A stretch of 64,000 nt of DNA from an uncultured Candidatus Saccharibacteria bacterium (GTDB lineage: Bacteria > Patescibacteriota > Saccharimonadia > Saccharimonadales > Saccharimonadaceae): positions 1 through 64,000 of the forward strand of contig CAMIMA010000001.1 of the NCBI GenBank assembly GCA_946222675.1, read 5' to 3'. Shown one piece after another: positions 8,553-17,751 of this stretch. Made by a program: the position numbers and the translations under genes. Below the pieces are notes generated by a model. That model was not told the origin of the DNA and searched no databases. It saw only the letters and a list, made by a program, of their open reading frames with translations. Each line of letters opens with the position of its first letter. The stretch's first letter is position 1.

Positions 8553-8846
8553 TTATTTTAGTGAAGCAAAAACGGCGTCGGCGGGCTGAGTGACGCCGGC
8601 GCGAGCTTGCGCGTAACCAGTAGCAAGCAAGTGGTCAAATTCTGCCTTACTGAGGTCCTCTTGCACTGGCAAACCTTGCGGCAACGCCAGCTCAAATGGA
8701 ATGCCTCGGTGCAAAATAATTTGACGATAAAACATATCAATAGCCGTGGCGCGCGGCACGCCAATAGTGCTTAAAATTTGTTCGGCTTGCTGCTTGACGT
8801 CCTCTTGTATCCTAACGTTGACGGTTGCGGTTTTAGTTGATGCCAT
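8553..8846 (-). CDS. DinJ/RelB-like antitoxin, no toxin adjacent
   Basis: This 97-aa protein has the ribbon-helix-helix N-terminus of RelB/DinJ antitoxins: TATVNVRIQEDVKQQAEQIL, then IGVPRATAIDMFYRQIILHRGIPFEL, which is the family core. GGAGG precedes the start. In a normal pair a YafQ/RelE toxin would follow directly downstream, but here the gene runs straight into a terminator and the stretch upstream to ftsX holds nothing. It is therefore an orphan, either a solitary regulator or the remnant of a lost toxin-antitoxin pair. It is distinct from the complete pair at 28346. Confidence 0.85.
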   Translation of the reverse strand: MASTKTATVNVRIQEDVKQQAEQILSTIGVPRATAIDMFYRQIILHRGIPFELALPQGLPVQEDLSKAEFDHLLATGYAQARAGVTQPADAVFASLK

Positions 8847-8993
8847 AGCGTCCTCCTTCTGCTTTTATTGTAGCAAATGTACCGCAATTTGCAATACATA
8901 TGCAAGATAAAAAGAACTCCGCAAAAACAAAACAATAGCCGCGCGCGACGGCTATTGATATAACAGCAATAATTAGAAAGCGGCTCGCTGCCT

Positions 8994-9989
8994 CTACCAC
9001 TTCATGTAGCGGTGGATGGCGAGGCGGGCGGAAATGTTGCCAATTAACCAACCGGCCGCCATCATGCCAAGCATTACCAGCCACCACCACTGACGGAACA
9101 TGGCTCCGGTGTGGTCGACGGTGATGTAATTACGCATATTTGGCAAGATATAGAGCAAGAGTAGGTAGCCCGCGGCCACGGTCAGCACGCCGGCAATCAC
9201 GCCATACAACTCCGCTTCCACGAGGAACGGCCCGCGAATAAAATAGTTGTCTGCACCGATGGCGCGCATCATAGCAATCTCGTCGCGACGACTAAAGATG
9301 GTCATGCGGATGGTGTTGAAGATAATCAGCACCGAAATTGCCACAAAGATGGCCGCCACAATCAGCCCCACCTTGCTGGCGTACTTCATAATGTCCGCAA
9401 GCTGCTTGATAGTGTTTTGCCGCGCCTCAATATCGCGCGCCGACATACTACTGTGGTCAACCCAAGCCTTAAATAGCCCCTGCTGCGCCACATACTTCTC
9501 TAACGCATCGCGCTTGCTGTAATCGTCTAGCTTAATGTGAATCACGGCCGGCAAATTCATCTTTACGCCCGACTCCGCTACCACTTGCAAGCCTTCCAGT
9601 ACGGTCTGGTTAGTCTTATTGCTCTCAATAAACTTATCATGCTCCGCCTCTGAAGTAGACACCGAAACATTGGTCACATTTGGCTGATGGCGAATCAACT
9701 CCGCCAACTGGTCGAGCACCGTGCGCTTCGCCTCTGGCTTAATGTAAAGCGAAAGATCCATTTTGGCCTTCTGCGCCTCAATGGTCTCCTCAAGCACCGA
9801 GCTGGCGATGCCGGTGATAAACACCACGGTGAGAGTAATCACCATCACCACGGTGGCCGCCACGGTCAACCACGCGTTACGAGAAAAGTTGCGCACGCCG
9901 TAACTAAAGACGCGCTGCATGGTGAGCAAAGTGCGGCGGCGCTGCGGGTTAACCAAGCGCTTCTTAATAATCTTTGTGGCGTCAGACAT
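8994..9989 (-). CDS. ftsX: Cell division protein FtsX
   Basis: The permease-like partner of FtsE. The 331-aa protein has one N-terminal membrane segment (about 34-55), an extracellular domain of about 150 residues, and three C-terminal segments preceded by NTIRMTIFSRRDEIAMMRAIGA, the conserved FtsX/MacB signature. The start ATG 9989 overlaps the ftsE stop by 8 bases and has AAGGAG seven bases upstream; the longer frame to 10052 is internal to ftsE. FtsEX couples ATP hydrolysis to activation of a periseptal peptidoglycan hydrolase, in Gram-positive bacteria PcsB-type. A PcsB-like CHAP protein is encoded at 44379-45578. Confidence 0.95.
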   Translation of the reverse strand: MSDATKIIKKRLVNPQRRRTLLTMQRVFSYGVRNFSRNAWLTVAATVVMVITLTVVFITGIASSVLEETIEAQKAKMDLSLYIKPEAKRTVLDQLAELIRHQPNVTNVSVSTSEAEHDKFIESNKTNQTVLEGLQVVAESGVKMNLPAVIHIKLDDYSKRDALEKYVAQQGLFKAWVDHSSMSARDIEARQNTIKQLADIMKYASKVGLIVAAIFVAISVLIIFNTIRMTIFSRRDEIAMMRAIGADNYFIRGPFLVEAELYGVIAGVLTVAAGYLLLLYILPNMRNYITVDHTGAMFRQWWWLVMLGMMAAGWLIGNISARLAIHRYMKW

Positions 9990-10701
9990 CTTCTTGCTCC
10001 TTCTTGAGGTCAACTTCCCCGCCGTGCTCCACGTCAAGCACCACCTGCCCATGGCTCAGCTTAATGGTACGAGTGTTGAGACGGCGCACAATAGCGTCGG
10101 AGTGGGTAATCAGCACCACGGTAGTGCCAAAGCGGTTAATCTTTACCAGCAGCTTTACAATCTCCCACGTGTTCTTGCTGTCAAGGTTGCCGGTCGGCTC
10201 GTCAGCAAACAAAATCTTTGGCTGTCGCACCATAGCGCGAGCAATCGCCACGCGCTGCTTCTCACCACCAGAGAGCTGGCGCGGGAACTTGTGCTCCTTG
10301 CCCCTAAGACCAACGAGCTCCAGCATACGCGGCACGCTGTCCTTTATCTCTTTATTACTATGGCCGGAAATCTCAAGCGACAACGCCACGTTCTCAAACA
10401 CGGTACGATTCGGCAAGAGCTTGAAGTCCTGAAAAATCACACCGATGCGGCGGCGCAGCAGCGGGATGTCGCGGTCGTCAAGGCTGTCGTAATCGATGCC
10501 GCCAACCACCACCTTACCACTGTCGGGCTTCTCTTCGCGGGTCAGCATGCGCAGCAATGTCGACTTGCCAGCCCCCGATGCGCCAATAATAATCGCAAAC
10601 TCACGCGGCGCAATGCTCACGCTCACTCGGTCAAGTGCCAGCGGCGAGCCCGCGTCGTAGCGCTTGCTCACCCGATCCAGCAAAATCATTGACCTAGCCA
10701 T
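9982..10701 (-). CDS. ftsE: Cell division ATP-binding protein FtsE
   Basis: This 239-aa ABC ATPase has Walker A GASGAGKSTLL (about 39-49), signature LSGGEKQRVAIARAM (about 142-156), Walker B ILFADEPTG and the H-loop ITHSD. The length and the FtsX neighbour identify FtsE. The start is fused to the sortase stop (TAATG), so translation is probably coupled. Order sortase-ftsE-ftsX on one strand suggests that division-site hydrolysis and surface-protein anchoring are co-expressed. Confidence 0.96.
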   Translation of the reverse strand: MARSMILLDRVSKRYDAGSPLALDRVSVSIAPREFAIIIGASGAGKSTLLRMLTREEKPDSGKVVVGGIDYDSLDDRDIPLLRRRIGVIFQDFKLLPNRTVFENVALSLEISGHSNKEIKDSVPRMLELVGLRGKEHKFPRQLSGGEKQRVAIARAMVRQPKILFADEPTGNLDSKNTWEIVKLLVKINRFGTTVVLITHSDAIVRRLNTRTIKLSHGQVVLDVEHGGEVDLKKEQEDV

Positions 10702-13151
10702 TAAGACCTATCTTCCTCCTGCACGGCGTAGACAATCAAACGCTTGTCGGCGGTTTGCGTGCGGTAGTTAAAGGTGCCAGTACAAGTCATCAGTGTCAAG
10801 CCCTTGTGGGCGCCGTCTTGAGTATTCAACACCTTGCCCATGTCGACTTTGTTGGCATCCACCGTCTCCACGCCGGTTACGCGATAGCGGAACTTAGCGC
10901 CGTTGCCGGTTTCGATAAAGATTTGGTCGCCGTCGTGAACTTTATTAAGGTCGTTGAAGGCGGCAGCGATGTTGCGACTGAATGAAGTGTGGCCATCGAT
11001 GAACACCTGTCCCTCTTGATTTGGCTTGGATGAGCCATCATACCATGCGGTATCGTTGAGGTTCTTCGGCGTGTCGATGTCGCCTCGGCTGTTCACACCC
11101 ACGGTGCGGACACGCGCGGTGACGTTGATGGCTGGGATGTTGATAATGCGCGGCAAGTCGGCAGCAACCGTGTAAGCCTGACGGTCATTATTACTCACCG
11201 CAGTCTGGTCGGCTGTGGCTGGATTAACGCCGGCAATCGACATAGCCTGCGCTGGGCTCTCAAAGCTACTCTGGACACCACGGTTAGTATTGTACGTGTC
11301 CCACGCAAGGTAGGCACTAGCGCCAAGCACGATGGCAATGGCAACATAGCGAACAATCATCATGGTGCGCGCACGATTGAACTTAAAGCTGAAAGCAATC
11401 TTGGTGTTGACGATACGGTCAAAGAAGTTCGGCTGCGCAATGACAGCGGCGCCGTCGCTGGCGATGCTGAACGGCGCGGCCTTGGTGATGTTCGGGGTGG
11501 CCTTGTGAGCCGTATGAGCGGCAGTGTTGGTGGCGCGCGTTACGCTGGTAGCACCAGTGGTAGCGGCGGTAGCCATGGCGAGCTGCGGCTGTGCCGTGGC
11601 GGCGGCAACTGATGTGGCAAGGCTGGCGACTTGGGTGACCGGCTGGGCGGCGCGAGTAGCCTTCGCAGCCGACTTGGTGGCCTTAGTGGCGCGCTTGAGA
11701 GTCGGCTTAACAACTTTGATAGCCTTGAGCTTGGCGGCAGCGTGCTTGGTAGTCTGCTTCACCTTGCTATGAGCAGACTTAGCAGCGTGCTTCACCTTAG
11801 CAAGGCTGGCCTTGGCCTTATCCTTCACGGATGGCTTTGGCGTCTCGTGGCCGAGATTAAGCGGCGCAAATGGGTCGCTGGCGACAGTCACGGCTGGCTT
11901 CTTGGCCTCGGTCTTTGCCTTGGCTGGCTTAGCATCTGACTTGGCAGCTGGCTGAGCGGCGGCCTTGGCGACTGATTTAGCTTCGGCGGCCTCTGGGGCG
12001 GCCTTCACTTTAGTGGTCTTAGCGGCTGAAGTTGCTTCTGCTGTGTGCGTGGCAGCCTTGGCTGGCTTCGCTTTAGCTTCAGTAGCGAAATCGATAAAGT
12101 CCGGCATAAAATCATCGGCTGGCTGAGTAGCTTGGACTACTGGGGTAGCTTTAGCAGCTTGAGTTTGCGCCTTGGCTGGCGCGGCTGGCCGAGCTGGCTT
12201 AGCTTCAGGCGCAACGGTCGAGGCAACGCGGTAGCTGGCAGGATAAGCGGCAGCACCGGCGCCAAAGACGGAACGCAATGCGAGTGGCGCAGTGTCGGCG
12301 ATATGGCCACGATGCTGGCTAATCTTTGGGAACTGAGCGGTTGGCGCAACGCCGGCAGATTTAGCAGAGTTAGCTGAGGTGACGTGCTGAGTGGCTTTAG
12401 TGGTTTGAGCAGCTGGCGCAGTTGAAGTGGTATGAGACTTGACTGAGGTAGCACGGCTAGCGGCGGCTGGCACGGCGCTAGCTGATGACTTAGCATGGGT
12501 AGCTACAGTGGTAGCAGCCTGAGTGTTGCGGGTGGCACTAACAGTGCCAGCAGCACGGGTAGAATTAGTATCATGGGCGCTGGCAGCGTTGAGCTTGCGA
12601 AGCGCAGCTTTAATAACATCTGGGGTCTCAGCCGCAGCCTTGGCTGGCGCGGCCGGCTCGGCAGCGCGAGTGGCTGGACGTTGCGCTAAACCGGCACGGT
12701 GCACTGGCGGCACACCAGCATACACTGAAGGTACCGGCTGAGCCGCGTGATTGACACTGCTAGTAGCGCGCGCAACAGAGGCGGCTGGTCGCTCTGGCTG
12801 AGCAGCGCGCAAAGCGGCAGCATTCACCTGCCCTACATGATTAGTCAAGCTGGCTGAATTTGCCGCATGATTGACATTCAACGCACGCTGTTGTACGGCG
12901 GCGCGGCGACGCATGACGGCTTGCGTGTGCGCGGTGGCATTGTTCCGCACACTGGAACGGCCGTCCATCTGGGCCAATGTGCGCAAAATACGCTCCTTTT
13001 CTGTAGTTTGTGATTGATGTTCGACATCATAGATGATGCCATTACCGTCTAGTCTTTGGTCGTCCCCACCAGTCAACCGACGGCGCGCCGCTGCTAAAGC
13101 AGAGGCATTTAGATCTAGCCTGCCAGAGCCAGATACTACGCCATTATTCAT
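10701..13151 (-). CDS. Sortase with very long Ala-rich cytoplasmic region
   Basis: This 816-aa protein ends in a sortase domain of about 160 residues. Catalytic residues are visible: His in FIDGHTS (about 721), Cys in LTLMTCTG (about 790) and Arg in DKRLIVYA (about 804). A single membrane segment (about 603-622) precedes it, so the catalytic domain is outside and some 600 residues rich in Ala, Lys, Thr and Pro are cytoplasmic. Such an N-terminus is far longer than in typical sortases of 200-300 aa. It is the only sortase in the window. Probable substrates have [AS]PNTG or IAKTG signals (23499, 54371). The gene overlaps ftsE by the TAATG junction. Confidence 0.93.
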   Translation of the reverse strand: MNNGVVSGSGRLDLNASALAAARRRLTGGDDQRLDGNGIIYDVEHQSQTTEKERILRTLAQMDGRSSVRNNATAHTQAVMRRRAAVQQRALNVNHAANSASLTNHVGQVNAAALRAAQPERPAASVARATSSVNHAAQPVPSVYAGVPPVHRAGLAQRPATRAAEPAAPAKAAAETPDVIKAALRKLNAASAHDTNSTRAAGTVSATRNTQAATTVATHAKSSASAVPAAASRATSVKSHTTSTAPAAQTTKATQHVTSANSAKSAGVAPTAQFPKISQHRGHIADTAPLALRSVFGAGAAAYPASYRVASTVAPEAKPARPAAPAKAQTQAAKATPVVQATQPADDFMPDFIDFATEAKAKPAKAATHTAEATSAAKTTKVKAAPEAAEAKSVAKAAAQPAAKSDAKPAKAKTEAKKPAVTVASDPFAPLNLGHETPKPSVKDKAKASLAKVKHAAKSAHSKVKQTTKHAAAKLKAIKVVKPTLKRATKATKSAAKATRAAQPVTQVASLATSVAAATAQPQLAMATAATTGATSVTRATNTAAHTAHKATPNITKAAPFSIASDGAAVIAQPNFFDRIVNTKIAFSFKFNRARTMMIVRYVAIAIVLGASAYLAWDTYNTNRGVQSSFESPAQAMSIAGVNPATADQTAVSNNDRQAYTVAADLPRIINIPAINVTARVRTVGVNSRGDIDTPKNLNDTAWYDGSSKPNQEGQVFIDGHTSFSRNIAAAFNDLNKVHDGDQIFIETGNGAKFRYRVTGVETVDANKVDMGKVLNTQDGAHKGLTLMTCTGTFNYRTQTADKRLIVYAVQEEDRS

Positions 13152-13197
13152 GTTTGTCTCCTATTTTAAATATTACACCTAATATAACCTTAGTCAT
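13144..13197 (-). CDS. Leader-peptide ORF overlapping the sortase start
   Basis: ATG 13197 has the same ribosome-binding sequence (GGAGACAAACATG) as the sortase start 46 bases downstream. It encodes MTKVILGVIFKIGDKHE and stops at TAA 13146-13144, just past the sortase ATG (13151-13149). The layout suggests translational coupling or a duplication of the start region. Whether it is translated is unknown. Confidence 0.5.
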   Translation of the reverse strand: MTKVILGVIFKIGDKHE

Positions 13198-13220
13198 GTT
13201 TGTCTCCAGACTATGCAATA

Positions 13221-13249
13221 AGTATAACGCATACGCTTAGTGATTTCAA
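13221..13249 (-). promoter_or_regulatory. Promoter of sortase-ftsE-ftsX
   Basis: TTGAAA and TATACT are separated by 17 bp, upstream of the leader ORF and sortase. Confidence 0.65.
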
Positions 13250-13376
13250 GTACTTTGAGCCAAAAAAGTTGTGGAAAACGAGGGGTTGCGGCGTGAGGAT
13301 TGAGGGCATAAGAATACGAGTTGAAACGTAGCCCCGCCCCCCCTCACTAGCCACCAGCCATAGTCAGCTAAGTCCG

Positions 13377-15390
13377 CTAGTCGTGCGGCGCCGGCGCGAG
13401 GACCACACGGAAGACATCGTAAGAGTGATCGACGTAGCCATCGCTGTGGATGGTATAAAACAACCCACCACCGTTGAAGAAACTACCCCGTACAAACCAC
13501 GGGTACGAAGAATATACGAAGTTCATATAATCACCATTCCATTGGTGTTTCTGGTCACTATTACTACCATCATTGGTCTCATAGAGAGCTTGACCACCAC
13601 AAGTAGTAAAGGTGCAGCTGTTTAGATTGTAGAAGTTATATATGTTAACATATGGTGGATGAGCGGCATTATAAAAGTACTGGTTGGTGTCTGAGCTATT
13701 TAGGTCATTGCTATAACTAGCTGCTACATATTCCTCGCCGCCACCAGACATGTCGTAAATGCCGGTTGGGTTGTTGGTGGTACTGGCGAGTTGGCCAAGG
13801 GTGCCGTTGTAGGCACGTTGTGGGTTATCTGTACTACAGGCTTGTTGTGTGCCAAGACTACCAACACTAATGCCTTTGTGATCTATCCATGAATCGTTAC
13901 TGTTGCTATAGCTAGAAGTATTACCGTTTTCCCATGGACCGCAGCCAGTTGTGCCGTAGGTACCATGATTATGCTCTGCACCATTAGCGTTTACCTGGAC
14001 TTTATTATAGTCGGCACCATATTTGCTAGCACTTAAGTAGGTAGCAGCACCCCAGTCGTTATTGTTGACCATGTGAGAGCTGAGTTTAGCGAGATGGTGA
14101 TTGTTTTGAGTGGTTGTAAGGTCACCGCCACCAACGTTATTAGGGTCGTTAATGCCTAAGGTTTTAGATAGTGAGTAGAAGTTGCCATTTTTCCAGTCCA
14201 TACCACTGTAGTAGCCAGAAATATGGGCTTCATTTGGTAAGATAGTTGGTTGAGCTGTAGTGCCAGTCGTTTCAAACTTAGCAAACCAAATGCCGTTGAG
14301 TTCCTTGCTACCAAAGGTGAAGGATGGGTGGGTCGCCCAAGTACCCTGATTGCTTGGCTGGCCTTTAATGTAGTCGCGACTGAGCCCGCACTGCGTACGA
14401 TAATCCTTATCCTTTTCTGGGCAGGCAGCTGGACGGCGTTTCGGCGTGGTTGTTTTTTCAAAACCAATCAGGAAATTCTGAGCTGGAACCGGCTTATCTG
14501 TACCGTCACGCCGCATGACTTCGTAGGCATAACGCGGGATGTATACCCAGTAACCGAGGATATCTGATTGGTCTACTACTTTAGTTTGACCTTTATACTT
14601 AGCAATCGCATCCTTTTTTACTGTAATGGCGTTAGCCCATTGCTTGTCGTTATAGTTATACCAATTGCCTTGATTGGAACTGTCTTCGGGGTTGGCTAGA
14701 CTGGTCCACTGGGCGTTAGTGGTGCTGCCAGTATACTTAACCGGTATCATATTTGGGTCGAGATCGACTTGGCAATCGTTCTTTGGGTCGCCTGATTTAC
14801 AGATAGTCGGGTCGACAGTTGGGCCTGGCTTTGGCTTGGCCGTTGCCGTGTAGGTAATGGCGGTGCTGTAGCTGCCATTGGCTAATTTAGCCGGGTCAAT
14901 ATTAGCAGCAAAGGTCACTTGCTTGATACAATTGGCCGGATTGGTACAGCAGGATGGCTTAGCCTTAGTGACGTCGGCAATGACAGCAGGAGTGGCAGTG
15001 GTAGCTGGGACGGCACTAAAGGTGGTGGCAGAGTTACTCAGAGAATAGCCCCACTGGTTGGCGTTTAAGGCAACTGGTGTGGTACTTGGGGTAGCAGAGA
15101 TTTTGTGGGTTTGATCTTTACTATTTATGAGGTCGGCCGTATCAGCCTGCATGGTGAGATTAAAGCCGTAAGGTTTACCGGTCTTGACGGTGACGTTGGT
15201 GGTGGCTTTATAGAGATTGCCAGCTGGCTGAAGCGCTGCGTTCTGGTCAACGGCAATACTGACGGTGTTGTCGTCAGCGGCGTAAGCTGGTGTGGTTAAG
15301 ATTAGTGGGGTTACCGCAAGTGAAAATAAAGGCCAAAGAATTACCCCCCCCCCACAGGGTTTTAGTGTTAGATTGTTTATGTTGTCTCAT
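13377..15390 (-). CDS. Phase-variable lectin-fold surface protein, OFF (G10)
   Basis: ATG 15390-15388 behind GAGGAGT encodes MRQHKQSNTKTLWGGG, but with 10 G the frame ends at TGA after about 39 codons. The body frame, reached with 9 or 12 G, begins VILWPLFSLAVTPLI with a TPAYA-ADD signal peptidase site. It continues through a beta-rich domain (NQWGYSL, ending ITYTATAKP) and a long domain with TGIYDMSGGGEEYVA, a Cys pair (CTFTTCGG), WFVRG and VFRVVLAP. The last motifs follow the formylglycine-generating-enzyme / C-type-lectin-like pattern (GxYDMxGNxWE, RGG, GFR). The hydrophobic signal and paralogues support a surface role, probably adhesion. From 15152 to 13377 the frame is fully open. Confidence 0.82.
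15344..15353 (-). repeat. G10 homopolymer in signal-peptide coding region (OFF)
   Basis: Ten G after codon 12; nine or 12 would be in frame. It belongs to the shared start cassette. Confidence 0.9.
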
Positions 15391-15443
15391 TTGTTTACTC
15401 CTCTACTGTTTTGTTATTTCTGCCACCACGGCTAGATACTTGC

Positions 15444-15472
15444 ATTATAGCATAGGCGCAATAATTTACCAA
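15444..15472 (-). promoter_or_regulatory. Promoter of G10 surface gene (shared cassette)
   Basis: TTGGTA, 17 bp, TATAAT, with the same leader as at 1046 and 23372. Confidence 0.7.
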
Positions 15473-15577
15473 ACTTTTCGCCTGCAAAGTCGCGGCGGAG
15501 CAAAAACTAAGCCGGCAGACCTGCAGACGGCCGCTACGAAACTCAGGGCTGCCAGCCCGCAAACTTCAGCCTCGGCC

Positions 15578-16666
15578 TTACGCGGCCTTTTTCGCCTGCG
15601 CTTCAAGGTAGGCGAGCTGAAAGCCGTCAATCTTGCCGTCAAACACGGCGTCAGTGTCCTTCTCTTCGTACTTGGTGCGCGTATCCTTCACCAACTTGTA
15701 CGGATGCAGCACATAGTTGCGAATCTGCGCGCCCCAGCTCGCGCTCTCGCCCGCCCGCAGCTCGCTGATGCTGTTGACGTGCTGCTCAAGCTGCAACGTG
15801 GCAAGCTTGCCCCGCAAAATTTCTAGCGCCTTCTCTTTATTTTGAATCTGCGACCGCTCGTTTTGAATCGCCACCACAATGCCCGTCGGCAAGTGGGTCA
15901 CGCGTACGGCTGAATCAGTAGTATTGACGCCCTGCCCGCCCTTGCCGGAACTGCGGTAAATATCGATACGAAGGTCAGACGGGTCAATCTTCACCGCGTC
16001 GGGCGCGTCAAGCTTCGGCAAGACCTCCACTAGCGCAAACGACGTCTCGCGCGACTCGGCGTTAAACGGGCTCAGCCGCACCAAGCGGTGCACGCCGTGT
16101 TCGCCCTTCAGCCAGCCGTAAGCGTACGCGCCGCTGACCTCAATCACGCTGGTCTTCACGCCCGCCTGTTCCCCTGGGCTGCGCTCAATCACCTGCGCGC
16201 CAAAGCCGCGCCGCTCCGCCCACCGAAGGTACATGCGCTCCAACATTTCGGTGAAGTCCTGCGCGTCGTCGCCACCAGCGCCGGCACTGAGGCGCAAAAT
16301 GGCGTCGCCCAAGTCGTACTGGCCAGTAAATAACATCTGCTGCTTGAGCTTGTCGTACTCCGCCTCTAGTGCTCCGACTTGCCCCGCAAACTCAGGCAAC
16401 AGCTCGTCGTCAAGCAGCGCAAGCAACTCCTCGCTATCCGCTGCCTGCGTCTGCAGCACCAGCCACGGCTGCACGCTGGACTTCAAGGTCGCCAGCTCCT
16501 TCACCAGCCGCTGCGCCCGCTCGGGTTCATTCCACAGCTCCGGCTGCGCCACCTGCTCCTCCAGCTTGGCTAGCTCCGCCTGCCGCGCCGGCAAGTCCAG
16601 CTGCGTCGCCGCAGCCGCCACCGCCTCACTCAACTGCCGCACCCGCGCGGTCAACTCATCTTTCAT
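15578..16666 (-). CDS. prfB: Peptide chain release factor 2
   Basis: This 362-aa class I release factor has the GGQ motif in SSGKGGQGVNTTDSAVR, and SPF in RLSPFNAESR, the tripeptide that makes RF2 recognise UGA. This agrees with UGA being used as a stop in the window (for example ftsE). No programmed +1 frameshift is seen near the N-terminus: the frame is continuous from ATG, without the in-frame TGA that most bacterial prfB genes carry around codon 26. The promoter TTGAAC-18-TATAAT ends seven bases before ATG, so the mRNA is probably leaderless. Confidence 0.95.
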   Translation of the reverse strand: MKDELTARVRQLSEAVAAAATQLDLPARQAELAKLEEQVAQPELWNEPERAQRLVKELATLKSSVQPWLVLQTQAADSEELLALLDDELLPEFAGQVGALEAEYDKLKQQMLFTGQYDLGDAILRLSAGAGGDDAQDFTEMLERMYLRWAERRGFGAQVIERSPGEQAGVKTSVIEVSGAYAYGWLKGEHGVHRLVRLSPFNAESRETSFALVEVLPKLDAPDAVKIDPSDLRIDIYRSSGKGGQGVNTTDSAVRVTHLPTGIVVAIQNERSQIQNKEKALEILRGKLATLQLEQHVNSISELRAGESASWGAQIRNYVLHPYKLVKDTRTKYEEKDTDAVFDGKIDGFQLAYLEAQAKKAA

Positions 16667-16944
16667 TAGTTCAATTATACTATAATACCGTTTTTCTGTT
16701 CAAATTTTTAGTTCAGCTTAAGCTAAACCGCCGCCATCAACAGAGGTGAAGCTCCGCCGCCGGCGGGTCAACTGTACACTAAAATGCTAAATCACCGCCA
16801 GAGATAAGCCGCACCCATGGCACGGAGCAATCCCACGGGCGGCGCGCCAAAACAAAGTCGCGACGCAGAAAGCCACCATCAGCGGGCGGCACGCCAAAAT
16901 AACTTAAAATAAAGCCAGCCCAGCCGCAGCTAAGTCGCCGCCGG

Positions 16945-17751
16945 CTACTGGTTGTCCGCCTTGTCGTGGCGCTTGAAGCGGCAGCACATTTCCACGCGCC
17001 GCGCCAGCTCGTCGATGTCCTGCGGGTCGGTAGCGTCCGCTGCCGCCACGATGTCGTCGATATTGTCCGTAATGCGATAGAGGTCGCGCGCGTCGCGCAC
17101 CCGACCGTAATCCGCCGCCTTGTCGGTAATCATCTCATTCATCTCGCCCGGCTCACCCGTCTCAATCAAGTGCCAGTCACTCATTGGCCCAGCAAACCAC
17201 TGGTCAAGCCCCTGCCAAAATTCACTGCCATACAAAAATATCGGCGCGTGCGGCGTCTTGCCCGTGTGAGTCAGCTCCAAAATCTCTGAAAACTCATCCA
17301 TTGTGCCGAAGCCACCGGGGAAGAAGACGAACACCTTACCACTAAAGGTCATCATCACCTTGCGCGCAAAGAAATAATGAAACTCCATTGAGTCGGTGGT
17401 GTACGGGTTTAAATCCTGCTCGGTCGCCAAGTGGATATTCAGCCCCACACTGCGGCCGCAGTAATCGTACGCGCCGCGGTTGGCGGCCTCCATAATGCCC
17501 GGCCCGCCACCAGTGGTTACCGTGTGGCCGTGCCGCGCCAGCTTAGCCCCCAGCTCGTACGCCGCCTGATAAAACTTATTCTTCTCACTAAAGCGCGCCG
17601 AACCAAACACCGTCACCCCCTGCGGGTACTTGCGGATGGTCTCCAGCCCGTGTACTAAATCCTTCGTGTAGCGCCCAAAGCGCTGGTCGTCATCGTCGCG
17701 CATCCGCTCGTTGTTCAGCGCGTCGTCCCATGGTCTCATATCTGATTTCAC
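16945..17751 (-). CDS. LOG-family (TIGR00730-type) protein
   Basis: This 268-aa protein has the two signatures of the LOG family, GGGPGIMEAANRGAYD (about 97-112) and PGGFGTMDEFSE (about 144-155). Members hydrolyse nucleoside 5'-monophosphates at the N-glycosidic bond (cytokinin-activating enzymes in plants, nucleotide nucleosidases in bacteria). The GTG start overlaps the parB stop by four bases (GTGA), so it is probably co-translated with parB. The substrate here is unknown. Confidence 0.9.
   Translation of the reverse strand: MKSDMRPWDDALNNERMRDDDDQRFGRYTKDLVHGLETIRKYPQGVTVFGSARFSEKNKFYQAAYELGAKLARHGHTVTTGGGPGIMEAANRGAYDYCGRSVGLNIHLATEQDLNPYTTDSMEFHYFFARKVMMTFSGKVFVFFPGGFGTMDEFSEILELTHTGKTPHAPIFLYGSEFWQGLDQWFAGPMSDWHLIETGEPGEMNEMITDKAADYGRVRDARDLYRITDNIDDIVAAADATDPQDIDELARRVEMCCRFKRHDKADNQ

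Noticed and set aside
13337..13343. C7 run near the end of the G10 surface gene
   Set aside because: It lies downstream of the stop, not in a promoter spacer or coding frame, so no switching role is visible.
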